This document shows positions 41,979 to 51,352 of a stretch of 64,000 nucleotides of DNA, one piece after another (positions within the stretch are counted from its first letter, which is position 1; each line of letters starts with the position of its first letter). The stretch covers positions 11,097 to 75,096 of the forward strand of contig CAJMPT010000007.1 of assembly GCA_905215465.1 (NCBI GenBank), given 5' to 3'. The position numbers and the translations under genes are program-made. Under the pieces are notes generated by a model, which saw nothing but the letters and a program-made list of their open reading frames with translations, had not been told where the DNA came from and did no database searches. Origin of the DNA: an uncultured bacterium (GTDB lineage: Bacteria > Actinomycetota > Coriobacteriia > Coriobacteriales > Atopobiaceae).

Positions 41979-43139
41979 ATGGCCAAGAGAACCTACCTGG
42001 ACAACGCAAGCACCACGTTTCCCAAGCCGTCCTGCGTGGCAGAGGCCGTGTTCAGGTACATGACCGAGGCCGGAACCAACGTGGGACGCGGCGAATACGC
42101 GACCGCCTTTGACGTGGAGGACATGGTCTTTGACCTCAGAAGCTCGCTCTGCACGCTCTTTGGCGGCGCGGATCCCTCGGACGTGGTCCTCACGCGCAAC
42201 GTCACCGAGGCCCTGAATCTCGTGCTCAAGGGCTGGCTCGCTCCCGGGGACCACGTGGTGGTGACGAGCATGGAGCACAACGCGGTCATGCGCCCGCTCA
42301 CCCAGCTTGCGGCGCGCGGCGTGGCCTTCAGCCGCGCACGGTGCGCACCCGACGGCACGCTTGACGTCGCCGAGCTGGAAAGCCTTATCGGACCCAAGAC
42401 GCGCCTCGTCGTCATGACCCACGCGAGCAACGTCTGCGGCACCATCCTGCCGGTGGAGGCCGCAGGCGAGGTCTGCCGGACCCACGGCGTGCCCCTGGTG
42501 GTGGATGCCGCCCAGACTGCGGGAGTCGTTCCTCTGGACATGCGCGCGTGCGAGGCCTCCGCCGTCTGCTTTACCGGTCACAAGGGCCTTTTGGGCCCGC
42601 AGGGGACGGGTGGCTGCGTGCTGGACCCGGACTTTGCGAGCGGCCTTGACGCCCTCGTGGCCGGAGGCACCGGAAGCAGCTCCGACAGCGAGCAGATGCC
42701 CACCTTCATGCCTGACCGACTTGAGGCCGGCACCCCCAACCTGCCAGGCCTTGCGGGCCTGGCAGCCTCCCTTGCCTGGCTTGAGCGGAGGGGCATGGAC
42801 ACGGTGCGTGCCCACGAGCAGGACCTCACGCAGCGGCTCATCGACGGGCTCGCCCCGCTTGCCGCAGCAGGACGCGTGCGCCTGGTGGGACAGCCGTCCG
42901 CCGAGGGCCGCACGGGCGTGGTGTCAATCCAGACGCCTGGGCACGACTTGGCGCAGGTGGCGCACGGCCTCGACGCCCGCTTTGGCATACAGACCCGCGT
43001 GGGCCTCCATTGCGCACCCTCGGCGCACAAGACCCTAGGGACCTTCCCCACCGGCACCATCAGGTTCAGCCTGGGCTGGGCCAACACAGAGGGCGACGTG
43101 GACCTTGTCATCGCCGCCCTGAACGACCTTCTCGCCTAG
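41979..43139 (+). CDS. EF2568-type cysteine desulfurase paralog
   Basis: 386-residue PLP enzyme similar in full length to the product at 34796-35938: TYLDNASTTFPKPSCVAEAV, TSMEHNAVMRPLTQLAARG, THASNVCGTILP, VCFTGHKGLLGPQGTGG (PLP-Lys) and LHCAPSAHKTLGT (candidate persulfide Cys). ATG 41979 has GGGGAG upstream. It diverges from the glycosyltransferase operon across an AT-rich gap. TTGAGT (41902) or TATACT (41935) could be promoter parts. Confidence 0.92.
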   Translation: MAKRTYLDNASTTFPKPSCVAEAVFRYMTEAGTNVGRGEYATAFDVEDMVFDLRSSLCTLFGGADPSDVVLTRNVTEALNLVLKGWLAPGDHVVVTSMEHNAVMRPLTQLAARGVAFSRARCAPDGTLDVAELESLIGPKTRLVVMTHASNVCGTILPVEAAGEVCRTHGVPLVVDAAQTAGVVPLDMRACEASAVCFTGHKGLLGPQGTGGCVLDPDFASGLDALVAGGTGSSSDSEQMPTFMPDRLEAGTPNLPGLAGLAASLAWLERRGMDTVRAHEQDLTQRLIDGLAPLAAAGRVRLVGQPSAEGRTGVVSIQTPGHDLAQVAHGLDARFGIQTRVGLHCAPSAHKTLGTFPTGTIRFSLGWANTEGDVDLVIAALNDLLA

Positions 43140-43192
43140 TAAGAGAAGGCCGGCGTATTTAAGTTCTGAGGTTGAGAGGCTCAGCTCAGGCC

Positions 43193-43957
43193 CTACTCGG
43201 AGGCCGCCGCCACAAAGCTCCTCCAGAGGTCCATGTCGGCCTCGGTGGAGTACCAGGTGTACTCGGGGTGCCACTGCACGCCGAGCACGAAGCGCTTGTC
43301 GGGGCGCTCGATGCACTCGGGCACGCCATCGTCGGAGTGGGCCGTGAGGACCAGGCCCTCGCCCAGCTCGCCCACACAGCAGTGGTGCGCGGAGTTGACC
43401 TGGTAGCCGGTGCGACCGCCGTTGGCGCGCCACAGGAGGCTCCCCTCGTCGACCTCGACGGGGTGCGAGGTGTGGTGCAGGCTGTTTACGTGGTCGTGCA
43501 CCTCGGCGCCCGGCGTGCGCGGGTAGCTCGGAACGTCCATGCAAAGGGTGCCGCCCAGGGCCACGTTCAGCGCCTGGGTGCCGCGGCAGATGGTGAAGAG
43601 GGGCTTGTCCACCTCGACGGCGTAGCGAAGAAGCGGCAGCTCGAAGGTGTCTCGCGCGGGGCAGAAGGTGCAGCCCTCGTAGTCCTTCTCGTCACCCCAG
43701 CACGTCGGGTGCACGTCGGGGCCGCCCGGAATGCAGATGCCGTCGGCAAGCTCAACGTACTCGTGCATGAGCTCCTCGGCCTCCATGAGGTCGTTGGGGA
43801 GGTTCATCATGAGGGGAAGGCCGCCCGCGGCAAAGATGGCGTCAACGTAGCACTTGGTGGTGGCCTCGTTGGGGCTCAGCTGCTCGTCACGGTAGATGCG
43901 GCCGGGCTCGAAGCGCGGGGCGACCAGGATGAGCGGGCGAGAAGTGCGGCGGGACAT
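43193..43957 (-). CDS. class I glutamine amidotransferase-like hydrolase (PuuD/peptidase C26 type)
   Basis: 254 residues. The nucleophile elbow is FTICRGTQALNVALGG and the His-Glu pair is in VLGVQWHPEYTW; CIPGGPDVHPTCWG gives the oxyanion region. Family members hydrolyse gamma-glutamyl bonds such as gamma-glutamyl-GABA. It is the last gene of the leftward glutamate-type ABC cluster (67 bases after the ATPase stop), suggesting the imported compound may be a gamma-glutamyl conjugate. That link is inference. Confidence 0.9.
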   Translation of the reverse strand: MSRRTSRPLILVAPRFEPGRIYRDEQLSPNEATTKCYVDAIFAAGGLPLMMNLPNDLMEAEELMHEYVELADGICIPGGPDVHPTCWGDEKDYEGCTFCPARDTFELPLLRYAVEVDKPLFTICRGTQALNVALGGTLCMDVPSYPRTPGAEVHDHVNSLHHTSHPVEVDEGSLLWRANGGRTGYQVNSAHHCCVGELGEGLVLTAHSDDGVPECIERPDKRFVLGVQWHPEYTWYSTEADMDLWRSFVAAASE

Positions 43958-44024
43958 GAAGCGACCTTTCCTTTGACGAGGTTAGTTATGAGTTGAAGAC
44001 TGGCGCATCTGGGACGAGCGGTCC

Positions 44025-44783
<759 letters not shown>

Positions 44784-44807
44784 GTCTCTCCTATCCAAGT
44801 GGGTGGG

Positions 44808-45638
44808 CTAGCGGATGATCTTGACGCCCATGCGGTGCGAGACGTACACGGAAGCCTTGTTGATGAGGTAGTTGATGAGGATGTAGATGACGGCCACCAC
44901 GAGGTAGGTGGAGACGAGCGCATCGTAGTTGGTACGCAGGACCTGGGCGTTCTGCATGAGGTCGGGGAAGGTGACCACATAGGCGAGCGCCGTGTCCTTG
45001 ACCACAACGACCAGCTGGCTGATCAGCGATGGGATGACGAAGCGGATGGCCTGCGGCAGGACGATCTTGGTCTTGACCTTCCAGCGCGAGAGTCCGATGG
45101 ACAGGCCCGCCTCGGTCTGGCCACGCGGCACGGCGTTGACGCCGGCGCGGAAGACCTCGGCGAGGACGCCGGAGGCGGCGAGCGAGATGGGGATGGTGAG
45201 CATCCAGAAGGAGTCCATCTTGAGCCCCAGGCTCGGCACCACGAAGAAGAAGCCGTAGATGAACAGCAGGCTCGGGACGCCGCGGAAGAAGTTGGTGAGG
45301 ATGGCGCAGAGGACCGAGAGGGGCCTCACGTGGCTGATGCGCCCCAGCATGAGGAGCATGCCCAGCACGAGCGAGATGACGCCCGCGGTGAGGGCCACCT
45401 GGAAGGTGCCCACCAGGCCGCGGCCGAGGTAGATCCACGTGGTCCTCCAGCTGAAGAGCTCCCAGTACCTGGAGGAGAGCTGCCCCGTCACCCAGAAGCG
45501 GTACACCACAAAGACGAGAAGGGCCACCACGGCGGCAAGCGAGACCACGGTGCCCGCGACCATCTTGCGACGGGTCTTGGGACCGGGCGCCTCGTAGAGG
45601 GCGTCGCGCATGGTCATTGCTGACTGAGTCTTGGCCAT
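44808..45638 (-). CDS. amino acid ABC transporter permease (second)
   Basis: 276 residues. A polar N-terminal segment is followed by about five membrane spans. The EAA loop region reads AGVNAVPRGQTEAGLSIGLS, typical of His/Glu/Gln permeases, and FFRGVPSLLFIYGFFF precedes it. ATG 45638 overlaps the TAA of the upstream permease by one base (TAATG). Confidence 0.94.
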   Translation of the reverse strand: MAKTQSAMTMRDALYEAPGPKTRRKMVAGTVVSLAAVVALLVFVVYRFWVTGQLSSRYWELFSWRTTWIYLGRGLVGTFQVALTAGVISLVLGMLLMLGRISHVRPLSVLCAILTNFFRGVPSLLFIYGFFFVVPSLGLKMDSFWMLTIPISLAASGVLAEVFRAGVNAVPRGQTEAGLSIGLSRWKVKTKIVLPQAIRFVIPSLISQLVVVVKDTALAYVVTFPDLMQNAQVLRTNYDALVSTYLVVAVIYILINYLINKASVYVSHRMGVKIIR

Positions 45639-46297
45639 TAGCGCATCACCCTGACCTTCTGATCGATCTTGTTGCCCACAAAGCCGGCGACAAGGGCGGT
45701 GCCGATGTAGCCGCACGCGGAGAGCGCGAAGGTGACCACGCCGGCGGACTCGCGCGTGTTTATGTAGGAGACCAGGCCGGTGAGCTCCTGCGGGGTCATG
45801 GGCACCTGGGAGCCCAGGGCCGTGGTGAGCATGACGGCGATGAAGAGGTTGGTCATGGGCAGCACCGTGGAGCGCAGCGCCTGCGGGATGACCACGTGGC
45901 GCAGGATCTGCGTGAAGGAGAGGCCGATGGAGCGCGCGGCCTCGATCTGCCCCACGCCGATGGTGTTGATGCCCGTCATGAAGTTCTCGGACCCGAAGGA
46001 CGCGCCCAGGAGCACCGTGCAGAGCACGACGCTGGGCTCGTAGTCAAGCACGAGCTTGAGGTGCGGCAGCGCGTACACCACGATGAGGATGAGCACCGCG
46101 CCGGGGATGTTGCGGAACACCTGCACGTAGAAGTCGCCGAAGACGCGCAGCGGCTTGAACGGGCAGACGCGCAGCACCGTGATAAGGATCGAGAGCGCCA
46201 TGACGAGCACGAACGAGACGGCCGTGATGCGCCAGGTGGTGAGAAGGGCCGTGAGGTAGTTGGGCCCGTAGGTTGAGAGAAGCTCTGAGAGCCCCAT
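45638..46297 (-). CDS. amino acid ABC transporter permease (first)
   Basis: 219 residues, about five membrane spans. FRNIPGAVLILIVVYALP and GVGQIEAARSIGLSFTQILR are the family loop motifs. ATG 46297 follows AAGGAGG. It lies 110 bases after the binding protein gene, with a strong hairpin between, which would let the binding protein be made in excess. Confidence 0.94.
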   Translation of the reverse strand: MGLSELLSTYGPNYLTALLTTWRITAVSFVLVMALSILITVLRVCPFKPLRVFGDFYVQVFRNIPGAVLILIVVYALPHLKLVLDYEPSVVLCTVLLGASFGSENFMTGINTIGVGQIEAARSIGLSFTQILRHVVIPQALRSTVLPMTNLFIAVMLTTALGSQVPMTPQELTGLVSYINTRESAGVVTFALSACGYIGTALVAGFVGNKIDQKVRVMR

Positions 46298-46316
46298 CGT
46301 TCCTCCTTACATGCGA

Positions 46317-46352
46317 GGGGCCTTCCGTCTTTCGCTTGGGACGGAAGGCCCC
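46317..46352. terminator. intra-operon hairpin between binding protein and permease genes
   Basis: GGGGCCTTCCGTC (46317-46329) pairs perfectly with GACGGAAGGCCCC (46340-46352). No long T run follows on the minus strand. It is a partial terminator or 3'-end stabiliser of the binding-protein message. Confidence 0.7.
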
Positions 46353-46407
46353 GAATGGCAGGCCCAGGCCTGCCTCATCTTTGGTTATATTCCCAAAGAA
46401 TCAGATG

Positions 46408-47391
46408 CTAGGCACCGATCGCGGGAGGCTCGGGAACCGTGGAGACGCCCGTGCGGTCCGCGATGCAGACCTTGTAGAAGTCGGCCCACTTGCCGTCCTT
46501 CTCGAACTTCTCGAGGAAGGCGTTGACGAACTCGACGCCGTCGGAGCCGAGCTTGAGACCGATGCCATACTTGTCCTCGGGACCGAAGGCGTCGCCGGCG
46601 ATGCGGTACTTGCCGGGGTTCTTGACGACGTTGCCCATGTGGAGGGTCATGTCGACGACGTAGGCGTCGACGCGGCCCTGCTCGAGGGCGGCGCGGCACT
46701 CGTCGTCCTTGGAGAACTCCTGGAGCTCGGCCTCGGGAGCGAACTCCTCAACGACCTGCGGGCCCGTGGAGCCGGACTGGACGGCGACCTTCTTGCCCTT
46801 GAGGTCATCGAGGCCGTTGATGTCCTGGTTGCCGGCGGCGACGAGGATGCCCTGCTGGGTGGTGAAGTACGGGCCGGCGAAGGAGATGACCTCCTTGCGC
46901 TTCTCGTTGATGGAATAGGTGGCAAAGACGGCGTCAACGTTGTCGTTCTGCAGGACCGACTCGCGGGTGTCGGAGGTCATCTGGGTGTAGTCGTACTTGG
47001 TCTCGTCGCCCAGGATGTAGCGGATGAGGCTCAGGTAGATGGCGGCGTCAAAGCCGTAGACCTTGCCCGTGGTCTCGTCAAGCTGGGAGAAGAGCACAGA
47101 GGTGCGGGTGGAGCCCAGGCGGAAGGTGCCGGCCTCCTTGATGGCCTTGGCCCAGGCGTTGGCCTCGATAGTGGCGTCGTCGGCGGGCTCGACGGTGGCA
47201 ACGAGCTTGTCGAAGGCGTTCTTATCGATGTCGGTGCTGGAGGTCTGGGCGGTGTTGGAGCCGCCGTTGGAGGCGGGCTCGGAGGGGCCATCGGAGCAGC
47301 CGGCCAGGGTGGCCAGCGCGGCGGCGCCGAACATGCCGGCGCCGAGGCCCAGGGCCTGGCGGCGGTCAAGCATGAGGTTCTTCTTGTTCAT
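46408..47391 (-). CDS. glutamate-type amino acid ABC transporter binding lipoprotein
   Basis: 327 residues. The signal peptide has a lipobox LAGCSD. A Ser/Asn/Thr-rich linker is followed by the family-3 binding fold (GTFRLGSTRTSVLFSQLDE, YGFDAAIYLSLIRYILG, VDAVFATYSINEKRKEVISF, FAGPYFTTQQGILV). The pattern resembles GluB. First gene of the leftward cluster, whose composition matches the gluBCD/A arrangement. Confidence 0.93.
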   Translation of the reverse strand: MNKKNLMLDRRQALGLGAGMFGAAALATLAGCSDGPSEPASNGGSNTAQTSSTDIDKNAFDKLVATVEPADDATIEANAWAKAIKEAGTFRLGSTRTSVLFSQLDETTGKVYGFDAAIYLSLIRYILGDETKYDYTQMTSDTRESVLQNDNVDAVFATYSINEKRKEVISFAGPYFTTQQGILVAAGNQDINGLDDLKGKKVAVQSGSTGPQVVEEFAPEAELQEFSKDDECRAALEQGRVDAYVVDMTLHMGNVVKNPGKYRIAGDAFGPEDKYGIGLKLGSDGVEFVNAFLEKFEKDGKWADFYKVCIADRTGVSTVPEPPAIGA

Positions 47392-47540
47392 GGGTGTTCC
47401 TCCCTGGTCTTGTCCCCTGACACAAAGCTGGTCGGGACGTTTGGCTGTACTTTACCCAACTGCACCGAGGCCTAATTCCCACCCAGTGGGTACGTAATTA
47501 AACGTTCACGGTGGGAGGGGCGGTCCGGCAGGAATAAGAA

Positions 47541-47570
47541 GGCCCCCGCGTCGAGAAGAGCGCGGGGGCC
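47541..47570 (-). terminator. intrinsic terminator of ackA
   Basis: GGCCCCCGCG (47541-47550) pairs with CGCGGGGGCC (47561-47570); on the minus strand TTCTTATTCC follows. It lies 25 bases past the ackA stop. The loop holds TCGAGAAG, a relative of the CTTCTCGCC motif. Confidence 0.82.
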
Positions 47571-47594
47571 GTGGAGTCGCGCTTGGGGCAAGCC

Positions 47595-48767
47595 TTACTT
47601 GCCGAGAAGCTCCTTGACGTCCAGGGCGATCATGTACTCCTCGTTGGTGGGAACGACGAGCACCTTGACCTTGGAGTCGGGCGCGGAGATGACGCGCGGG
47701 TCGTCGGAGCGAATGGCGTTGAGCTCCGGGTCGATCTTGACGCCGAGCCAGGCGAGACGGTCGGCGACGCCCTGGCGCATGGTGGCGGAGTTCTCGCCGA
47801 TGCCGGCGGTGAAGGCCATGGTGTCGACGCCCTCCATGGAGCTGATCATCTCGGCGGTCAGCTGGGCGGTGCGGTAGTAGAACATCTCGAGGGCCATCTG
47901 GCAGTGCTCGTCGCCGTTGTTGGCGGCCTCCTCGATGTCGCGGGAGTCGGAGGACACGCCGGAGACGGCCAGCATGCCGGACTGCTTGTTCATCATGGTG
48001 TCGATCTGGTCGATGGTGTAGCCGCCCTCGCGGGAGAGGAAGAACACGGTGGCCGGGTCGACGGTGCCACAGCGGGTGCCCATGATCAGGCCGTCGAGCG
48101 GGGTGAGGCCCATGGTGGTGTCCATGCACTTGCCGTCCTCGATAGCGCACAGGGAGGCGCCGGAGCCCAGGTGCAGGGAGACGAGCTTGTGGACGTCGCC
48201 GTTCAGGAACTCGTTGGTCTGACGCCAGATGAAGCGGTGGGAGGTGCCGTGGGCGCCGTACTTGCGGACGTGAAGCTTCTCCACGACGTCGCGCGGCAGG
48301 GCGTAGCGCCAGGCGTGCTCGGGCATGTTGTAGTGGAACGCGGTGTCAGGGACGATGACGTTGCCCAGCTCGGGGAACATGTCGCGGCAGATCTCGATGA
48401 CGTCGGCCTCGGCGTAGTTGTGGAGGGGAGCAAGCGGGGCGACCTCGCGGACCCAGCCGAGGGTCTCGTCGGTGACGACGGCGGACTCGGGGAAGTACCA
48501 GCCGCCCTGGACCACGCGGTGGCCGATGCCGTCGACGGGGGCGTCCACGGTCTTCAGAATCTCGAAGACGTGCTTGATGGCCGTCTTGTGGTCAGGCAGA
48601 GCGACCTCGAGCTTCTGCTTGCCGGAGCCGTTCTCCTCATGGCCGATGAAGGAGCCGTCGATGCCGATGCGCTCGCAGTTGCCCTTGGCGTAGACCTCGC
48701 GGGTGTCCACGTTGAGCAGCTGGTACTTCAGCGACGAGCTGCCGGCATTGATGACTAGGACGTTCAT
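47595..48767 (-). CDS. ackA: acetate kinase
   Basis: 390 residues. It converts acetyl phosphate and ADP to acetate and ATP, paired metabolically with the distant pta gene. Signatures are LVINAGSSSLKYQLLN at the N-terminus and a central YGAHGTSHRFI. ATG 48767 follows GAGAGGAGAG. Its upstream gap contains a perfect palindrome and the terminator of the preceding gene, so it has its own promoter. Confidence 0.97.
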   Translation of the reverse strand: MNVLVINAGSSSLKYQLLNVDTREVYAKGNCERIGIDGSFIGHEENGSGKQKLEVALPDHKTAIKHVFEILKTVDAPVDGIGHRVVQGGWYFPESAVVTDETLGWVREVAPLAPLHNYAEADVIEICRDMFPELGNVIVPDTAFHYNMPEHAWRYALPRDVVEKLHVRKYGAHGTSHRFIWRQTNEFLNGDVHKLVSLHLGSGASLCAIEDGKCMDTTMGLTPLDGLIMGTRCGTVDPATVFFLSREGGYTIDQIDTMMNKQSGMLAVSGVSSDSRDIEEAANNGDEHCQMALEMFYYRTAQLTAEMISSMEGVDTMAFTAGIGENSATMRQGVADRLAWLGVKIDPELNAIRSDDPRVISAPDSKVKVLVVPTNEEYMIALDVKELLGK

Positions 48768-48781
48768 TGCTCTCCTCTCGT

Positions 48782-48801
48782 ATGAGGAATCGATTCCTCA
48801 T
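48782..48801. promoter_or_regulatory. perfect 20-bp palindrome upstream of ackA
   Basis: ATGAGGAATCGATTCCTCAT at 48782-48801 is self-complementary with no spacer, 15 bases before the ackA start. The position suits a repressor operator or a 5'-UTR hairpin. No regulator is identified. Confidence 0.5.
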
Positions 48802-48823
48802 GAACATGCACACGTTTAATAAG

Positions 48824-48845
48824 GATAGCCCCTTGCGGGGCTATC
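48824..48845 (-). terminator. terminator of the redox protein gene upstream of ackA
   Basis: GATAGCCCC (48824-48832) pairs with GGGGCTATC (48837-48845) over TTGC; on the minus strand CTTATTAAA follows. Confidence 0.78.
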
Positions 48846-48871
48846 ACAGGACCTTCACTTGGGTGCAGGCG

Positions 48872-49288
48872 CTACTCGGCGTCGGCGAAGACGACGTCCT
48901 CGAGGATGCGGGCGGCGTTCTCGATGCACTGGGGACAGTTGCACAGGACCGTGCCCGTCTGAACGCCCTTGAGGTCGGCGCAGCGCGTGGCGCCCGAGAC
49001 CTCGTCAAAGCGGCGCACGATCTCTCGGGAGACCTTGTAGGTTGCAGCCTTGCTCGTGGGGGCGTCGAGGTCGGCGCAGCTGTTGGCCAGGCCGCAGATG
49101 ACGCAGGCGCCGGAGAGCGCGCCGCAGGTGCCCTGCATGCCGCCCATGCCCAGGCCCAGGCCCTCGGTGGCCGCGAACATGGTCTTCTCGTCGGCGCCGA
49201 CGAGGTCGGCGTAAGTGCAGGCTATGGCCTGAGCGCAGTTGAAGCCGCGGGCGTGGCGTGCCGCGCAGTCAGAGACCCTGGACTCCAT
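48872..49288 (-). CDS. C_GCAxxG_C_C family redox-type protein
   Basis: 138 residues. The family signature is seen as FNCAQAIACTYADL, then GLGMGGMQGTCGALSGACV and a C-terminal NCPQCIENAARIL. Six conserved-type cysteines suggest metal binding or disulfide chemistry; function is uncharacterised. Its ATG follows the HIT gene stop by two bases, so it is translated with that gene. Confidence 0.85.
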   Translation of the reverse strand: MESRVSDCAARHARGFNCAQAIACTYADLVGADEKTMFAATEGLGLGMGGMQGTCGALSGACVICGLANSCADLDAPTSKAATYKVSREIVRRFDEVSGATRCADLKGVQTGTVLCNCPQCIENAARILEDVVFADAE

Positions 49289-49290
49289 GG

Positions 49291-49641
49291 CTAGGCCTCC
49301 TTGGGGAGAAGCCCCTCGCCGAGGGGGGCGCCGCCGAGGACGTGCATGTGCAGGTGCATGACGGTCTGGCCGGCTGCGGCGCCGGTGTTCATGATGCAGC
49401 GGAAGCCGGAATCCTTGACGCCCTCGGAGGTGGCGACGGCTTCGGCGGCGTCGGCCATGGACTTCAAGACCGGGGCGGGCACGCCGTCCACGATGTTGGC
49501 GTAGTGGGCCTTGGGAACCACAAGCACGTGTGTGGGCGCCTGGGGGTTGAGGTCGCGGAATGCCACGACGTTGTCGTCCTCAAAGAGGAAGTCGGTCGGG
49601 ATCTCCCCGTTGGCGATCTTGCAGAAGATGCAGTCAGACAT
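49291..49641 (-). CDS. HIT family hydrolase (HINT-like)
   Basis: 116 residues, normal length. CIFCKIANGEIP is the N-terminal zinc-type motif, THVLVVPKAH follows, and the active-site triad HLHMHV (HxHxHxx) is intact. Family members hydrolyse AMP-lysine or AMP conjugates. It lies between xseB and the redox-type gene on the minus strand. Confidence 0.94.
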   Translation of the reverse strand: MSDCIFCKIANGEIPTDFLFEDDNVVAFRDLNPQAPTHVLVVPKAHYANIVDGVPAPVLKSMADAAEAVATSEGVKDSGFRCIMNTGAAAGQTVMHLHMHVLGGAPLGEGLLPKEA

Positions 49642-49703
49642 GGGTTTCTCTCCTTGTTGCGTGGCGGGACGCGCGGCCCGTCCGGCCGCGACTAGCCCTG
49701 ATT

Positions 49704-49970
49704 CTAGTCGTCCAGGTAGGCCGTGGAGGGGGCGGAGGCGGTATCGGTGGTGACGGCGGTCTCCCCCGCCTCGTCGAGAAGGACGCGGACCTTCTGCTCC
49801 GCGTCGGACAGGCGCTCCCTCAGGCTGCGCAGCAGCTCGACGCCACGGCTGTAGCGCTCGAGGGACTCCTCGAGCTCGAGGTCACCCGCCTCGAGCGAGC
49901 GCACGATCTGCTCGAGCTCGATGGAGGCCTCCTTGAACGTCATGTCCTCGATGCTCCTCTGGTCTGCCAT
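49704..49970 (-). CDS. xseB: exodeoxyribonuclease VII small subunit
   Basis: 88 residues, acidic and helical: MTFKEASIELEQIVRSLEAG, then LELEESLERYSRGVELLRSL, the defining XseB pattern. ATG 49970 follows GAGAGGAG. It lies 49 bases downstream of xseA, its obligate partner. Confidence 0.95.
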   Translation of the reverse strand: MADQRSIEDMTFKEASIELEQIVRSLEAGDLELEESLERYSRGVELLRSLRERLSDAEQKVRVLLDEAGETAVTTDTASAPSTAYLDD

Positions 49971-50019
49971 GGTGTTCTCCTCTCGTTGCTTGTGTTTGGG
50001 GACGTGGCGAGCGCCACGG

Positions 50020-51351
50020 TTAGGGTTGCGTGCTGACGACCTGCGCCTTGAGGGCGCCTGCGCCCAGGCGTACGCCGATGGTCTGTCCCGGCGCGGCCTC
50101 GGAGGCGTCCTTGATGACGTGGCCGGCCTCGTCGGTAGCTATCGCGTAGCCGCGCGAGAGGACCTTGAGCGGGCTCAGCGCTTCGAGCGTGCCGGCAAGG
50201 CGGCCCAGCTCGGCCTCGGCGGGACGCAGCATGCGCGGCGCCAGGTCGCCAAGCCGCCCCTGCTGGGCGGCAAGCTCGTCTGCCTTGCGGGCGAGGCTTC
50301 TGGGGATGGCGTCGTGCAGGCGCTCCTCGGTCTGCGCGAGGTCGGCCGCACGGGACTCCAGGGGCGCCATGGGGTCCTGGAGGCACCTGCGGGCGCCCAG
50401 ACCCTCCACCTGCACCTCCAGGCGAGAAAGGCGCGAGCCCATGGCGTTGGTCGCCAGGCGCGAGAGGGACTCGACCGAGGCGACGCGGGTCTCAAGCAGG
50501 GCGGACATGGAGCGCCCAAGGCGCACGCGCCTTTGGTTCATCTGGCGCTCCACCTCGTCGATCGCGGGCGCCACGGACTCGGCCGCCGCGGTGGGCGTCG
50601 AGCAGCGGCGGTCGGCCACCATGTCGGCGATGGTGACGTCGGGCTCATGTCCCACGCCCGTCACCACGGGCACGGGGCATGCCGCGATGGCACGCGCGAC
50701 TTGCTCGTCATTGAAGCACATGAGGTCCTCGAGGGAGCCGCCGCCACGCACCAGCAGGATGGCGTCGGGCCTTGAGGCCGCGGCCACCTCCAGCGCGCGG
50801 ACGATGGAGGCCGGGGCCTGCTGACCCTGGACGCTCGCCCCCGCGACATCGATGAGCACGAGCGGGTTTCTTCTGGCCAGCGTGCGCTTGACGTCCTCGA
50901 TGACGGAGCCGGAAAGCGAGGTCACCACGCAGACGCGCGAGCAGAACGCAGGGATGGGGCGCTTGCGGCGGTCGTCCATGAGGCCCTCGGTCTGGAGGCG
51001 CCGCGCGAGCTCGGCGATGCGCTGGCGAAGCAGGCCCTCGCCAGAGGCCTCCACGCGGCTTGCCACAAAGGACATGCGGCCCGAGCCCTTGTAGATGTCG
51101 AACTTGCCCGTGAGCTGGACCTCGAGGCCGTCGCGCAGCTCGAAGCCGAGCTTCTGGTGCGTGCCGCGCCAGACGATGACCGACATGGAGGCGCCGGAGT
51201 CCTTGACCTCGAAGTAGCAGTGGCCGCTGCGCGCGTTGGGGCCGCGGAAGCCCGAGACCTCGCCCACCACGGTCATGGACGGCCAGCGGGAGACCTGCCC
51301 CTTGGCAAGCTCGACCGCATCGGAGACAGAGAGCGTCACGTCCTCGGCCAT
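50020..51351 (-). CDS. xseA: exodeoxyribonuclease VII large subunit
   Basis: 443 residues. N-terminal OB fold (MTVVGEVSGFRGPNARSGHC, YFEVKD), central nuclease domain (VLIDVAGASVQGQQAPASIV, ILLVRGGGSLEDLMCFND, VTGVGHEPDVTIADMVADRR), a long helical region and the C-terminal LSRGYAI. It degrades single-stranded DNA together with XseB. ATG 51351 lies one base after the protease stop and follows GGGAGGAG; the in-frame start at 51375 is less well placed. Confidence 0.95.
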   Translation of the reverse strand: MAEDVTLSVSDAVELAKGQVSRWPSMTVVGEVSGFRGPNARSGHCYFEVKDSGASMSVIVWRGTHQKLGFELRDGLEVQLTGKFDIYKGSGRMSFVASRVEASGEGLLRQRIAELARRLQTEGLMDDRRKRPIPAFCSRVCVVTSLSGSVIEDVKRTLARRNPLVLIDVAGASVQGQQAPASIVRALEVAAASRPDAILLVRGGGSLEDLMCFNDEQVARAIAACPVPVVTGVGHEPDVTIADMVADRRCSTPTAAAESVAPAIDEVERQMNQRRVRLGRSMSALLETRVASVESLSRLATNAMGSRLSRLEVQVEGLGARRCLQDPMAPLESRAADLAQTEERLHDAIPRSLARKADELAAQQGRLGDLAPRMLRPAEAELGRLAGTLEALSPLKVLSRGYAIATDEAGHVIKDASEAAPGQTIGVRLGAGALKAQVVSTQP

Positions 51352-51352
51352 C

